A stretch of 64,000 nt of DNA from Hormiphora californensis (lineage: Eukaryota > Ctenophora > Tentaculata > Cydippida > Pleurobrachiidae): the NCBI GenBank assembly GCA_020137815.1, contig CM035350.1, forward strand, positions 7,265,447-7,329,446, read 5' to 3'. The notes under the pieces are model-generated. The model was given only the letters and a program-made list of their open reading frames with translations, was not told the DNA's origin and made no database searches. Within the stretch, counting starts at the first letter, position 1; every line of letters starts with the position of its first letter. Of this stretch, positions 23,001-35,807 are shown piece after piece. Both the position numbers and the translations under genes were made by a program.

Positions 23001-25054
23001 CAGCAGTACCCCAATCTCCCCAGCAGTACCCCACTCTCCCCAGCAGTACCCCACTCTCCCCAGCAGTACCCCAATCTCCCCAGCAGTACCCCACTCTCCC
23101 CAGTAGTACCCCACTCTCCCCAGCAGTGCCCCCACTCTTCCCAGCAGTACCCCAATCTCCCCAGCAGTACCCCACTCTCCCCAGTACCCCACTCTCCCCA
23201 GCAGTACCCCACTCTCCCCAGCAGTACCCCACTCTCCCCAGCAGTACCCCCACTCTCCCCAGCAGTACCACACTCTCCCCAGCAGTACTCCACTCTCCCC
23301 AGCAGTACCACACTCTCCCCAGCAGTACCCCACTCTTCCCAGTAGTACTTACTCTCCCCAGTATCCCCACTCTCCCCAATCAGTACTTACTCTCCTCAGT
23401 ACCCCACTCTCCCCAGTAGTACCCCCACTCTCCCCAGCAGTACCCCCACTCTCCCCAGCAGTACCCCCACTCTCCCCAGCAGTACGCCACTCTCCCCAGC
23501 AGTACCCCACTCTCCCCAGCAGTACTCCACTCTCCCCAGCAGTGCCCCCACTCTTCCCATCAGTACCCCACTCTCCCCAGCAGTACCCCACTCTCCCCAG
23601 TAGTACCCCACTCTCCCCAGTAGTACCCCACTCTCCCCATTACCCCCACTTTCCCCAGCAGTACCCCACTCTCCCCAGCAGTACCCCACTCTCCCCAGCA
23701 GTACCCCACTCTCCCCAGCAGTACCCCACTCTCCCCAGCAGTACCCCACTCTCCCCAGCAATACCCCCACTCTCCCCAGCAGTACCCTACTCTCCCCAGC
23801 AGTACCCCACTCTCCCAGCAGTACCCCACTCTCCCCAGCAGTACCCCACTCTCCCAGCAGTACCCCACTCTCCCCAGCAGTACCCCACTCTCCCCAGCAG
23901 TACCCCAATCTCCCCAGCAGTACCCCACTCTCCCCAGCAGTACCCCACTCTCCCCAGCAGTACCCCACTCTCCCCAGCAGTACCCCCACTCTTCCCAGCA
24001 GTACCCCAATCTCCCCAGCAGTACCCCACTCTCCCCAGCAGTACCCAACTCTCCCCAGCAGTACCCCCACTCTTCCCAGTAGTACCCCACTCTCCCCAGC
24101 AGTACCCCACTCTCCCCAGCAGTACCCCACTCTCCCCAGCAGTACCCCCACTCTTCCCAGCAGTACCCCACTCTCCCCAGCAGTACCCCACTCTCCCCAG
24201 CAGTACCCCACTCTCCCCAGCAGTACCCCACTCTCCCCAGCAGTACCCCACTCTCCCCAGCAGTACCCCACTCTCCCCAGCAGTACCCCACTCTCCCAGC
24301 AGTACCCCACTCTCCCCAGCAGTACCACACTCTCCCCAGCAGTACCCCACTCTCCCCAGCAGTACCCCACTCTCCCCAGCAATACCCCCACTCTCCCCAG
24401 CAGTACCCCACTCTCCCCAGCAGTACCACACTCTCCCCAGCAGTACCACACTCTCCCCAGCAGTACCCCACTCTCCCCAGCAGTACCCCACTCTCCCCAG
24501 CAGTACCCCACTCTCCCCAGCAGTACCCCACTCTCCCCAGCAGTACTTACTCTCGGGGTCGCTGATGCACCAAACAATGAAGGTAACTATGACCGTCAGG
24601 GATGAGAATGTCGTGAAGGGATTTAGTCGAATCTTCAGGAACTCGTACTTGGGATGATTGTACTTAAACCAAAAGTTAGTTATCTCCGTCCTCTCACGTC
24701 GGATTATCATACTTGTCTTGTCCGTCTAAGGAGAGCAAAATGAGGTTTAGTGATAATCGAACCATTAAGATATTCATAGAACAGATTGAATGTTAGACAT
24801 CTTTCTGACAAAGGAGATACATACGATAGCTTGGAATTACAATTTATCAGACTGACCCATTCTTGTGGCATCTGTCTCGGAACCCGTTCAGGTTTGGGTG
24901 TCTTCATGTACTTCATATGGTCCTCCTGTTTAGATTCCTGTTTCTCACCCTGGTCTACATTGTCCCCGTTACTGAGGCTGGTGTATGTCTTGGCGGTAGC
25001 CCCGGCACTATCCGTGATTGTGATGATAGTGTGCTCCCCCGTCGTGCTTACCAT
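17028..25054 (-). CDS. BCCT-family sodium-coupled betaine/choline-type transporter
   Basis: Sixteen exons in consistent phase: 25054-24857, 24725-24551, 22909-22775, 22644-22554, 21787-21660, 21433-21318, 21248-21146, 20910-20812, 20142-20027, 19809-19712, 19534-19236, 19142-19027, 18701-18468, 18306-17947, 17723-17546, 17311-17028; 909 residues. Family signatures appear in order: [14 protein letters not shown] (glycine-rich TM), [20 protein letters not shown] with the tryptophan box, [21 protein letters not shown], and the late helices. BCCT carriers bring in quaternary ammonium osmolytes such as glycine betaine. Added features: a cytosolic N-terminus of about 65 residues, a Cys-rich external loop (LCCPNW, then [10 protein letters not shown]), and a long C-tail. 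Repeat arrays touch the donors of exons 2, 3, 4 and 7 and the acceptor of exon 9; a U5 gene fills intron 5. The substrate is inferred from the family only. Confidence 0.92.
20145..20275 (-). repeat. Repeat at the acceptor of transporter exon 9
   Basis: On the minus strand this reads as several degenerate copies of CCTAACCCGACACCCTTTCTCTCTCCTC ending in CTCCAG at the exon 9 acceptor. Each unit carries a CTAAC-type branchpoint and a pyrimidine tract, so the 3' splice-site signals are multiplied. Confidence 0.7.
21101..21145 (-). repeat. 20-bp duplication at the donor of transporter exon 7
   Basis: Two copies of TGTGACATAAAGCACATCAC (minus strand) start a few bases into the intron, next to the GTGAGT donor at 21145. 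Confidence 0.75.
21465..21582 (-). ncRNA. RNU5: U5 spliceosomal snRNA, copy 1 (in transporter intron 5)
   Basis: The minus strand reads GUAGUCUGG at the 5' end, then AUAAAUCUUU, the invariant U5 loop CGCCUUUUACUAAAG, AUUUCCGUG, an Sm-like site GAUAUUUUUCU and a terminal hairpin GUCCUUUCAAAGGGC. Order and spacing match U5, about 118 nt. U5 aligns exon ends in the spliceosome. Upstream, a block TAGTAAAACACAAGG about 45-60 bp before the 5' end is shared with the other two copies (probable PSE). Downstream AATTAAAGACAAGA resembles a 3' box. With its flanks it occupies almost all of the 226-bp host intron, on the host strand. Exact ends are approximate. Confidence 0.9.
21985..22545 (-). repeat. 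Short-unit array after the donor of transporter exon 4
   Basis: Dozens of degenerate units of the form GGTTACTAGGAGGTTACTAGG (minus strand; on plus CCTAGTAAC with C/T variation). It begins about 10 bp after the AG/GTAAAC donor at 22553 and fills the 5' part of the intron. Confidence 0.9.
22708..22822 (-). repeat. 63-bp tandem duplication of exon 3 end plus donor
   Basis: The last ~45 coding bases of transporter exon 3 ([13 protein letters not shown]) and its donor are repeated 63 bp downstream. The first copy ends CTCG/GTAAGT at 22775; the second ends CTCG/GTATGT at 22712. The span between them is open in frame, so use of the second donor would add 21 residues that repeat most of the helix segment. 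Confidence 0.85.
22965..24550 (-). repeat. 21-bp minisatellite on the donor of transporter exon 2
   Basis: Around 70-75 copies of GGGGAGAGTGGGGTACTGCTG (minus strand), starting at the exon 2 junction CCCGAGA/GTAAGTACTGCTG at 24551. The unit resembles the junction itself (GAGAGTAAGTACTGCTG), and two units near 23350-23400 still read GAGAGTAAGTAC-like, keeping a GTAAGT donor. The open frames on both strands are a by-product of the repeat, not genes. Confidence 0.93.
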
Positions 25055-25125
25055 GGTGCAGGTGGTGCTGCGGACCTACACGGTACTGGCCCGGTACAGC
25101 GGGCTACAGGGCTGTATAAGGTTAG

Positions 25126-25234
25126 CAGGAACCGACCGAAACAAGTAAACAACCAATCAGAACTCGTTATTTAGGTCACGTGACTGGTTATCAGCCAATC
25201 AGGGACCAGTATTTCCTGATTCGGTCGGTTCCTA
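25126..25234. mobile_element. hAT-type MITE, copy 2
   Basis: 109 bp, with ends CAGGAACCGACCGAA and TTCGGTCGGTTCCTA; nearly identical to 3924-4032. The 8-bp flanks are AAGGTTAG (25118-25125) and AGGGTTAG (25235-25242), one mismatch. It lies 72 bp upstream of the transporter start codon, so it may be in the promoter or 5' UTR. Confidence 0.85.
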
Positions 25235-25242
25235 AGGGTTAG

Positions 25243-28042
<2,800 letters not shown>

Positions 28043-31000
28043 CTAAGTGGTTGTAATCTTGGCCCCCTTATCCAGTAGGTAGTCCCGTATCTCAGTGTGG
28101 CTCCTCTCTACGGCCTCGTCAAGGGGCGTGTGTCCGTTCCTGCGAGGGGAGCTGTTGTTTCGTAAGGGGAGGGTAGGGGTAGATACGTGGCAGAGATGTC
28201 TCTCTAAACATAGAGTCTAGTAGAATGCTTTTCTAATTGTCTGCTGACAGAAATAATGCAGCACTGAAGACATTCCAGGGGTTCCAGGGGTTACATAGTC
28301 TGTCGGACATTAAGGGATGGCACAGCTCCCCTCGATATTTATAGATCGATAGAGTCTAGATGGACATTAAACTCCCCTCACTTACAGATCGATAGGGTCT
28401 AGCTGGACATTCAACTCCCCTCACTTACAGATCAATAGGGTCTAGATGGACATTAAACTCCCCTCACTTACAGATCGATAGGGTCTAGATGGACATTAAA
28501 CTCCCCTCACTTACAGATCGATAGGGTCTAGATGAACATTAAACTCCCCTCACTTACAGATCGATAGGGTCTAGATGGACATTAAACTCCCCTCACTTAC
28601 AGATCGATAGGGTCTAGATGGACATTAAACTCCCCTCACTTACAGATCGATAGGGTCTAGATGGACATTAAACTCCCCTCACTTACAGATCGATAGGGTC
28701 TAGATGGACATTAAACTCCCCTCACTTACAGATCGATAGGGTCTAGATGGACATTAAACTCCCCTCACTTACAGATCGATAGGGTCTAGATGGACATTAA
28801 ACTCCCCTCACTTACAGATCGATAGGGTCTAGATGGACATTAAACTCCCCTCACTTACAGATCGATAGGGTCTAGATGGACATTAAACTCCCCTCACTTA
28901 CAGATCGATAGGGTCTAGATGGACATTAAACTCCCCTCACTTACAGATCGATAGGGTCTAGATGGACATTAAACTCCCCTCACTTACAGATCGATAGGGT
29001 CTAGATGGACATTAAACTCCCCTCACTTACAGATCGATAGGGTCTAGATGGACATTAAACTCCCCTCACTTACAGATCGATAGGGTCTAGATGGACATTA
29101 AACTCCCCTCACTTACAGATCGATAGGGTCTAGATGGACATTAAACTCCCCTCACTTACAGATCAATAGGGTCTAGATGGACATTAAACTCCCCTCACTT
29201 ACAGATCGATAGGGTCTAGATGGACATTAAACTCCCCTCACTTACAGATCGATAGGGTCTAGATGGACATTAAACTCCCCTCACTTACAGATCGATAGGG
29301 TCTAGATGGACATTAAACTCCCCTCACTTACAGATCGATAGGGTCTAGATGGACATTAAACTCCCCTCACTTACAGATCGATAGGGTCTAGATGGACATT
29401 AAACTCCCCTCACTTACAGATCGATAGGGTCTAGATGGACATTAAACTCCCCTCACTTACAGATCGATAGGGTCTAGATGGACATTAAACTCCCCTCACT
29501 TACAGATCGATAGGGTCTAGATGGACATTAAACTCCCCTCACTTACAGATCGATAGGGTCTAGATGGACATTAAACTCCCCTCACTTACAGATCGATAGG
29601 GTCTAGATGGACATTAAACTCCCCTCACTTACAGATCGATAGGGTCTAGATGGACATTAAACTCCCCTCACTTACAGATCGATAGGGTCTAGATGGACAT
29701 TAAACTCCCCTCACTTACAGATCGATAGGGTCTAGATGGACATTAAACTCCCCTCACTTACAGATCGATAGGGTCTAGATGGACATTAAACTCCCCTCAC
29801 TTACAGATCGATAGGGTCTAGATGGACATTAAACTCCCCTCACTTACAGATCGATAGGGTCTAGATGGACATTAAACTCCCCTCACTTACAGATCGATAG
29901 GGTCTAGATGGACATTAAACTCCCTTCACTTACAGATCGATAGGGTCTAGATGGACATTAAACTCCCCTCACTTACAGATCGATAGGGTCTAGATGAACA
30001 TTAAACTCCCCTCACTTACAGATCGATAGGGTCTAGATGGACATTAAACTCCCCTCACTTACAGATCGATATAGGGTCTAGATGGACATTAAACTCCCCT
30101 CACTTACAGATCGATAGGGTCTAGATGGACATTAAACTCCCCTCACTTACAGATCGATGGGGTCTAGATGGACATTAAACTCCCCTCACTTACAGATCGA
30201 TAGGGTCTAGATGGACATTAAACTCCCCTCACTTACAGATCGATAGGGTCTAGATGGACATTAAACTCCCCTCACTTACAGATCGATAGGGTCTAGATGG
30301 ACATTAAACTCCCCTCACTTACAGATCGATAGGGTCTAGATGGACATTAAACTCGTTCACCAGAACGTGAACTGCAGAAAGATGTCCTCCACAACAAGCG
30401 AGATGAAGAGCCGTCCTACCGTCGAAATCGCTCAAATCTGGGTTTACACCTCCCCTCACGTACTTTCTATAAAGGATGATGGGAGGATATTAATTAATTA
30501 GGGGGGGGGGTCGTTAATTATTTGATAATGACTGATCCTACTTGAACTTTCCTTGGGGGTCTACTTCAAGATAGTGTTTATTCACAGTATACCGTATAAG
30601 ATATGTATCACCCCGTTCAGCTGCAAAGATCAGTTTGAATAGCTGTGTTTCCTCTGTGTCACTGATCATGAAGCCCCGGGGATTCATCTTGCTTGTCGGC
30701 ATGTTACTCACTGTGTCGTACTCGTGAAGAGCAAACATTCGGGTTAACTCCTGGAGAGAGAGTATTATAGTACGTAGTGGGGTGGGACAAGTATTGTAAA
30801 CTCCTAGTGGGATGGATCTGTACACTTTGAGGCTGGAGTAAAACAAGATTGGAAGCTGTTGATCTATTCGAGTGGTCAACATTATTCATTGTATCTGAAA
30901 CGACTCAAAAACAGCCGATTGATTCAGTTACACCTTCAATCAACAAATCAAAACGTGCAGTGTACCTTAGCAAATTGAATGCCTCGTTTGGAGTTTTTAC

Positions 31001-34000
31001 ACCCGTCCAACATGGGTCCCCATACACATATCCCCATAATATTTGGTACCACTATCAGTATCGCACCGGTAGCACTTGACTTGGCAGGTAAACCGATCTG
31101 GGGAGATATAAGGGGTTGTAGATGGTTAGAAAACATCATGAAACCGGGATGAAACCAACCACCAGTTTTTAGTGGTTACCCAGTGGTTACCAAGGAGAAA
31201 CTCAGTGGTTATCCAGTGGTTACCAAGGAGAAACTCAGTGGTTATCCAGTGGTTACCAAGGAGAAACTCAGTGGTTATCCAGTGGTTACCAAGGAGAAAC
31301 TCAGTGGTTATCCAGTGGTTACCAAGGAGAAACTCAGTGGTTATCCAGTGGTTACCAAGGAGAAACTCAGTGGTTATCCAGTGGTTACCAAGGAGAAAAT
31401 CATGGGTTACCCAGTGGTTACCAAGGAGAATATCAGTGGTTGCCCAGTGGTTACCAAGGAGAAACTAAGTGGTTACCCAGTGGTTACCAAGGCGAAACTC
31501 AGTGGTTACCCAGTGGTTACCAAGGAGAAACTCAGTGGTTACCCAGTGGTTACCAAGGAGAAACTCATGGGTTACCCAGTGGTTACCAAGGAGAAACTCA
31601 GTGGTTACCCAGTGGTTACCAAGGAGAAACTCAGTGGTTACTCAGTGGTTACCAAGGAGAAACTCAGTGGTTACCAAGTGGTTACTAAGGAGAAACCCAG
31701 TGGTTACCCAGTGGTTACCAAGGAGAAACTCAGTGGTTACCCAGTGGTTACCAAGGAGAAACTCATGGGTTACCAAGGAGGTTACCAACCTCGAAAGCCC
31801 ATCGTCCACTGTAATCGTAGAGTCCGCAGCAGTGCATGGTGGACAGGGTATCTCGGACACTACATGGTGAGAGACACACCTTCTGGCTGAGGGGACACAC
31901 TCCTCCGTTAGCCAGGGTGGCCGCTATTACTGAACCCTGGTCCGTGGTTGTTGATAAACTCTGCACCTGGGGAAAACAGAGACGTAACATTCAGAGAGTG
32001 CTGCACTCTGGAGTGAGCTAGAGAGATATAACGATCTCGGAATGGTGAGCTGGGACTGGACATTGCCCATATATGGGCATATTCATATCAAAAAATGTTT
32101 TTTGGGGCGTTATTTCGAAAAAACCACACATATGAATCGCCTCATGAGAACCAGTACAACCATTATTTCCAGTCTGCACCTTCAGAACTCCATTTTATAA
32201 TGAAAATTTTATTTTATTTTCATCTTTTTTTCTTGCACATTTTCCTACTTTGCAGTATTAGTTGAGACGAATTTTAACTTTTTGAGATTTTATTTGTCGG
32301 AAACCAAATTCCGGTTGTAACCGACTACTTTTGACCTGCTGAACACGATCCCGTTCATGAAAAAGCTCTCAAAATTGAAGAAAATGGCCAAAATGAACAT
32401 TTTTAGTCAAAAATGAACATTTTTGGTCCAAAATGAACATTTTCAGGTCAAAAATGACCTTTGGCTAACTTTCATGATACACATCCATTCTGATCGGTAT
32501 CAAACCGCTGAACACGACCCTGACCATAAAAAGTTGATATCAAGAACATGCCAAAAACTGGTGTAAAACACACATATTTTCCTTTTTTCGGTAAAAAAGT
32601 AAACTTTTTTAATCGCCTGGCCCACGTAATTGACATACACTATCCCAATTCCGTTTTCAGGATGTAGTAGACAATTGTCCATAGTTTCATATCTACCCTT
32701 AACCTTTTGGCCAAGTCGACAAAATTTTCACTTAGCACACCCTACTGGACATACATGATCTGTAGAACTACCTGAAAGTAGAAGTCCAAGACTTCATCCA
32801 TGGGTGGTGAGATTTCAGGGAAGACACCCTTTTTACGGAGAATATGTCCAATTGCCTTCTCCTTAAAACTGTGATCTTTCTTCTTTAGAAACCAGGAGAG
32901 ATCAAAGTCAAGCTGGCCACCACCGAGCATCCCATTGAACTGCTGGACAAGGGTATCAAACCTAGGGCGAGGGATGAAGAAATAATGAGGGAGTGCTACC
33001 ATGGCGCATCTCAATTCCAGTGTTACCATGGTAACCATGGTGCATCCCAAGTCCAGTGTTACCATGGTAACCATGGTGCATCTCAAGTGTTACCATGGTA
33101 ACCATGGCGCATCTTCAATCAGGATACCTACTATGTAATTGATGCGGCATCTACTACCTGTCCGGTATTGCTAGGTCAGGTCGGAAGAGTGATGCAATAA
33201 CAATGCATCCCATTGAAACTAGCGGGTTATACGGTTTTCCCTCGTTGTTTAGCTTGATTTCCTCGGAGTGAATGCCGCTAGGTTCCCTCCCCACATACTG
33301 ATACACAGTATCACGACCCACCAGGTCTTCTGTTAGCGCAAAGAGGATCGGGTAGACGCAGCTGCCCAGAGCGAACTTTTCCTTGGTGTGACCCAGAGAG
33401 ATCCTGTAGGTAAAGGGAGTGTAATATGACATTGATCCTGCAGAGGGCTGGTTGGAAGAGCTGTCAGGCTACTACGGTTCTATGAGAATAGGGTCAGCCG
33501 TCAGGCCAATACTCTGACAGTGGAAGAGGGGGGATTATTGGGGAACCATGCAGTTATATCTACCTCTGTCCATCCACACTACAAATACTAACTCCCCACG
33601 CATCCATTCTTTCTGAATCCACCATTGGTTTTGTACTTGTCTGTGCAGGGAGATGCAGGGAAGTTAGAAAATAAAACAGAGAAAGAGCTGTCAGATTCTC
33701 AGCCATCATGCAGCTCCCCTGCACTAACCGTGGCAGAAAACATTGGCACAGTGCCAATGGGATCGATGTAAACACACTTTTCAAAACACTCCTGAGGGGG
33801 GAATAATATCACGGATTCGGGATAGACCTACTGAATAAAGCTTTTCACATGACCCAATACTGCACCCAGTACAATTATATGACGGGTCTTAGAAAACGAT
33901 TGGTCCAATTTAATAGCTTCAAGAGAAGTAAAACAGAGCCCTAATCCCTATTATAACTGACCTTTATTTGTTTGGTAAATGATACAAAATCTGGAATGAT

Positions 34001-34890
34001 AAGATTTCCACTGAGTGCCTTGTTGATAAGCTCAATCTCATTTTCAATGATTCTGCAGATCATTAGTATTAAAGATTGTTTACTAAATATGGTATATTCA
34101 GTAACTATAATACTGCAGTTTACAACTCACCCACAGAAAGTGCTGAATGGTATCGTGGTGTCAGCATTCTCTAATGCTCTCTCGCTCACTACATCTTCCA
34201 GTTTCCTTGTAGCGCTCTTTAAACGTGGATCCGTCGAGTACCTCAAACCGCTTTTACCCAAATTCTGTGTGGCAAATAGACCCTCTAGGCTCTAAAATTT
34301 CAAAAGAAAAGTCCCTGATAAAACAAACGAATGTAGCAACTATAACTAGAGGAACAGACGGCATATATTTCTTACATTGAGAAAGAGGTGAATGTCAATG
34401 TATCCATCCTCTTCGAATATCCTCACCAGACGTTTTGGGTCGTCGTCCTCAGCTTCGGAGGCGTCCATTGTCTGCCTTCTGGGACACGACAACAGCTCCC
34501 TCTCCAGGTACACACTGAGGTTAGAGATCAGGGGTTAGAGAGGGGTTAGAGAGGTGTTAGAGAGGGGTTAGAGATCAGGGGTTAGAGATCAGGGGTTAGA
34601 GATCAGGGGTTAGAGAGGGGACGTGAGGGGACGGTGTGGCCTCTGATATAAGCCAGCAACCAACCGCTACAGTCTTGTATACCCATGCCAACCATGGATG
34701 CCCATGATACTAAGTGGTCCAACCACAGTAGTATTATACTGATATTATCCATGACAACTACCCATGACAACTGGATACTAAGTGGTCCAACCACAGTAGT
34801 ATACCTAGGTCTTCTCCGTCGGAGAGAACCGCTTAGTTTAAATGCTGCCTCTGTTACTAGCCGAGCCTTAGTCCAGTTCTTACTAGCCAT
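28043..34890 (-). CDS. GLS: Glutaminase-family protein with degenerate active site (pseudo-glutaminase)
   Basis: Thirteen exons in phase: 34890-34805, 34514-34376, 34291-34131, 34052-33962, 33791-33729, 33640-33564, 33403-33158, 32961-32772, 31966-31790, 31097-30966, 30750-30542, 30466-30323, 28139-28043; 603 residues. Architecture follows kidney/liver glutaminase: basic N-terminus (possible mitochondrial signal), helical EF-hand-like region, glutaminase core (WGVSICSVDGQR, GREPSG, SVIAATLANGGVCP, GLPAKSSATGAI) and C-terminal ankyrin repeats (GRTALHLACCGGH, NGHTPLDEAVERSH). Active enzymes convert glutamine to glutamate using Ser286-x-x-Lys289 (human GLS numbering). Here that is SCVY: Ser kept, Lys replaced by Tyr. 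Asn335, Glu381, Asn388 and Tyr394 also appear lost; Tyr414 and Tyr466 remain. All frames are open, so it is not a decayed gene. Arrays adjoin three donors and one acceptor. Confidence 0.93.
28320..30354 (-). repeat. 43-bp minisatellite on the last glutaminase-like donor, 47 copies
   Basis: The unit on the minus strand is GAGTTTAATGTCCATCTAGA followed by CCCTATCGATCTGTAAGTGAGGG. The first unit at 30354 is coding (EFNVHLDPID plus two bases) and ends in the donor ATCT/GTAAGT at 30322. Spacing is 43 bp throughout, with one 45-bp unit near 30064. Copies are almost identical. Each unit reproduces 32 bp of exon and a consensus GTAAGT donor. Use of any later donor would add a stop at once (GAT CTG TAA), removing the last ankyrin repeat. 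Confidence 0.95.
31165..31785 (-). repeat. 33-bp minisatellite after a glutaminase-like donor
   Basis: About 18 copies of GAAACTCAGTGGTTAYCCAG plus TGGTTACCAAGGA on plus. On the gene strand the array starts 6-10 bp inside the intron that follows the exon ending at 31790 (TTCGAG/GTTGGTAACC), and units keep the GGTAACC found at the junction. The long plus-strand open frames here (VTKEKLSGYP repeats) are repeat artefacts. Confidence 0.9.
32050..32745. mobile_element. Degenerate fragment related to the foldback family
   Basis: It lies in the glutaminase-like intron between the exons at 32772 and 31966. About 32295-32400 (AAATTCCGGTTGTAACCGAC, GCTGAACACGATCCCGTTCAT) matches the terminal region of the palindromic element at 40866-41811. 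Ends are not clear. It also has a short tandem of AAAATGAACATTTTTGGTC-type units. No coding sequence is seen. Confidence 0.6.
32995..33112 (-). repeat. Palindrome-rich tandem repeat in a glutaminase-like intron
   Basis: Three to four units of about 35 bp with GTTACCATGGTAACCATGG and GCATCYCAAGTCCAGT. The units are partly self-complementary. The array occupies most of the short intron between 33157 and 32962. Confidence 0.8.
34515..34622 (-). repeat. Acceptor-side array at glutaminase-like exon 2
   Basis: On the minus strand CCCCTCTCTAACCCCTGATC and variants repeat up to the acceptor CTCTAACCTCAG at 34515. Each unit has CTAAC, the animal branchpoint consensus, and pyrimidines, so the 3' splice-site signals are present about eight times over. 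Confidence 0.8.
34680..34804 (-). repeat. Duplication at the donor of glutaminase-like exon 1
   Basis: From the donor CCTAG/GTATACTACTG at 34804 the minus strand reads ACTACTGTGGTTGGACCACT TAGTATC, and the same block recurs about 70 bp downstream. It is a two-copy repeat starting at the splice junction. Confidence 0.75.

Positions 34891-35807
<917 letters not shown>

Noticed and set aside
22927-24657. Long open frames on both strands over 22.9-24.7 kb as repeat proteins
   Set aside because: The unit is 21 bp, so every frame stays open. The region is the intron between transporter exons 2 and 3.
28320-30354. CRISPR array
   Set aside because: Units are directly adjacent with no spacers, the genome is eukaryotic, and the unit contains exon sequence.
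31172-31890. Open frames of VTKEKLSGYP repeats as a gene
   Set aside because: The 33-bp unit keeps frames open, and the region is antisense inside a glutaminase-like intron.
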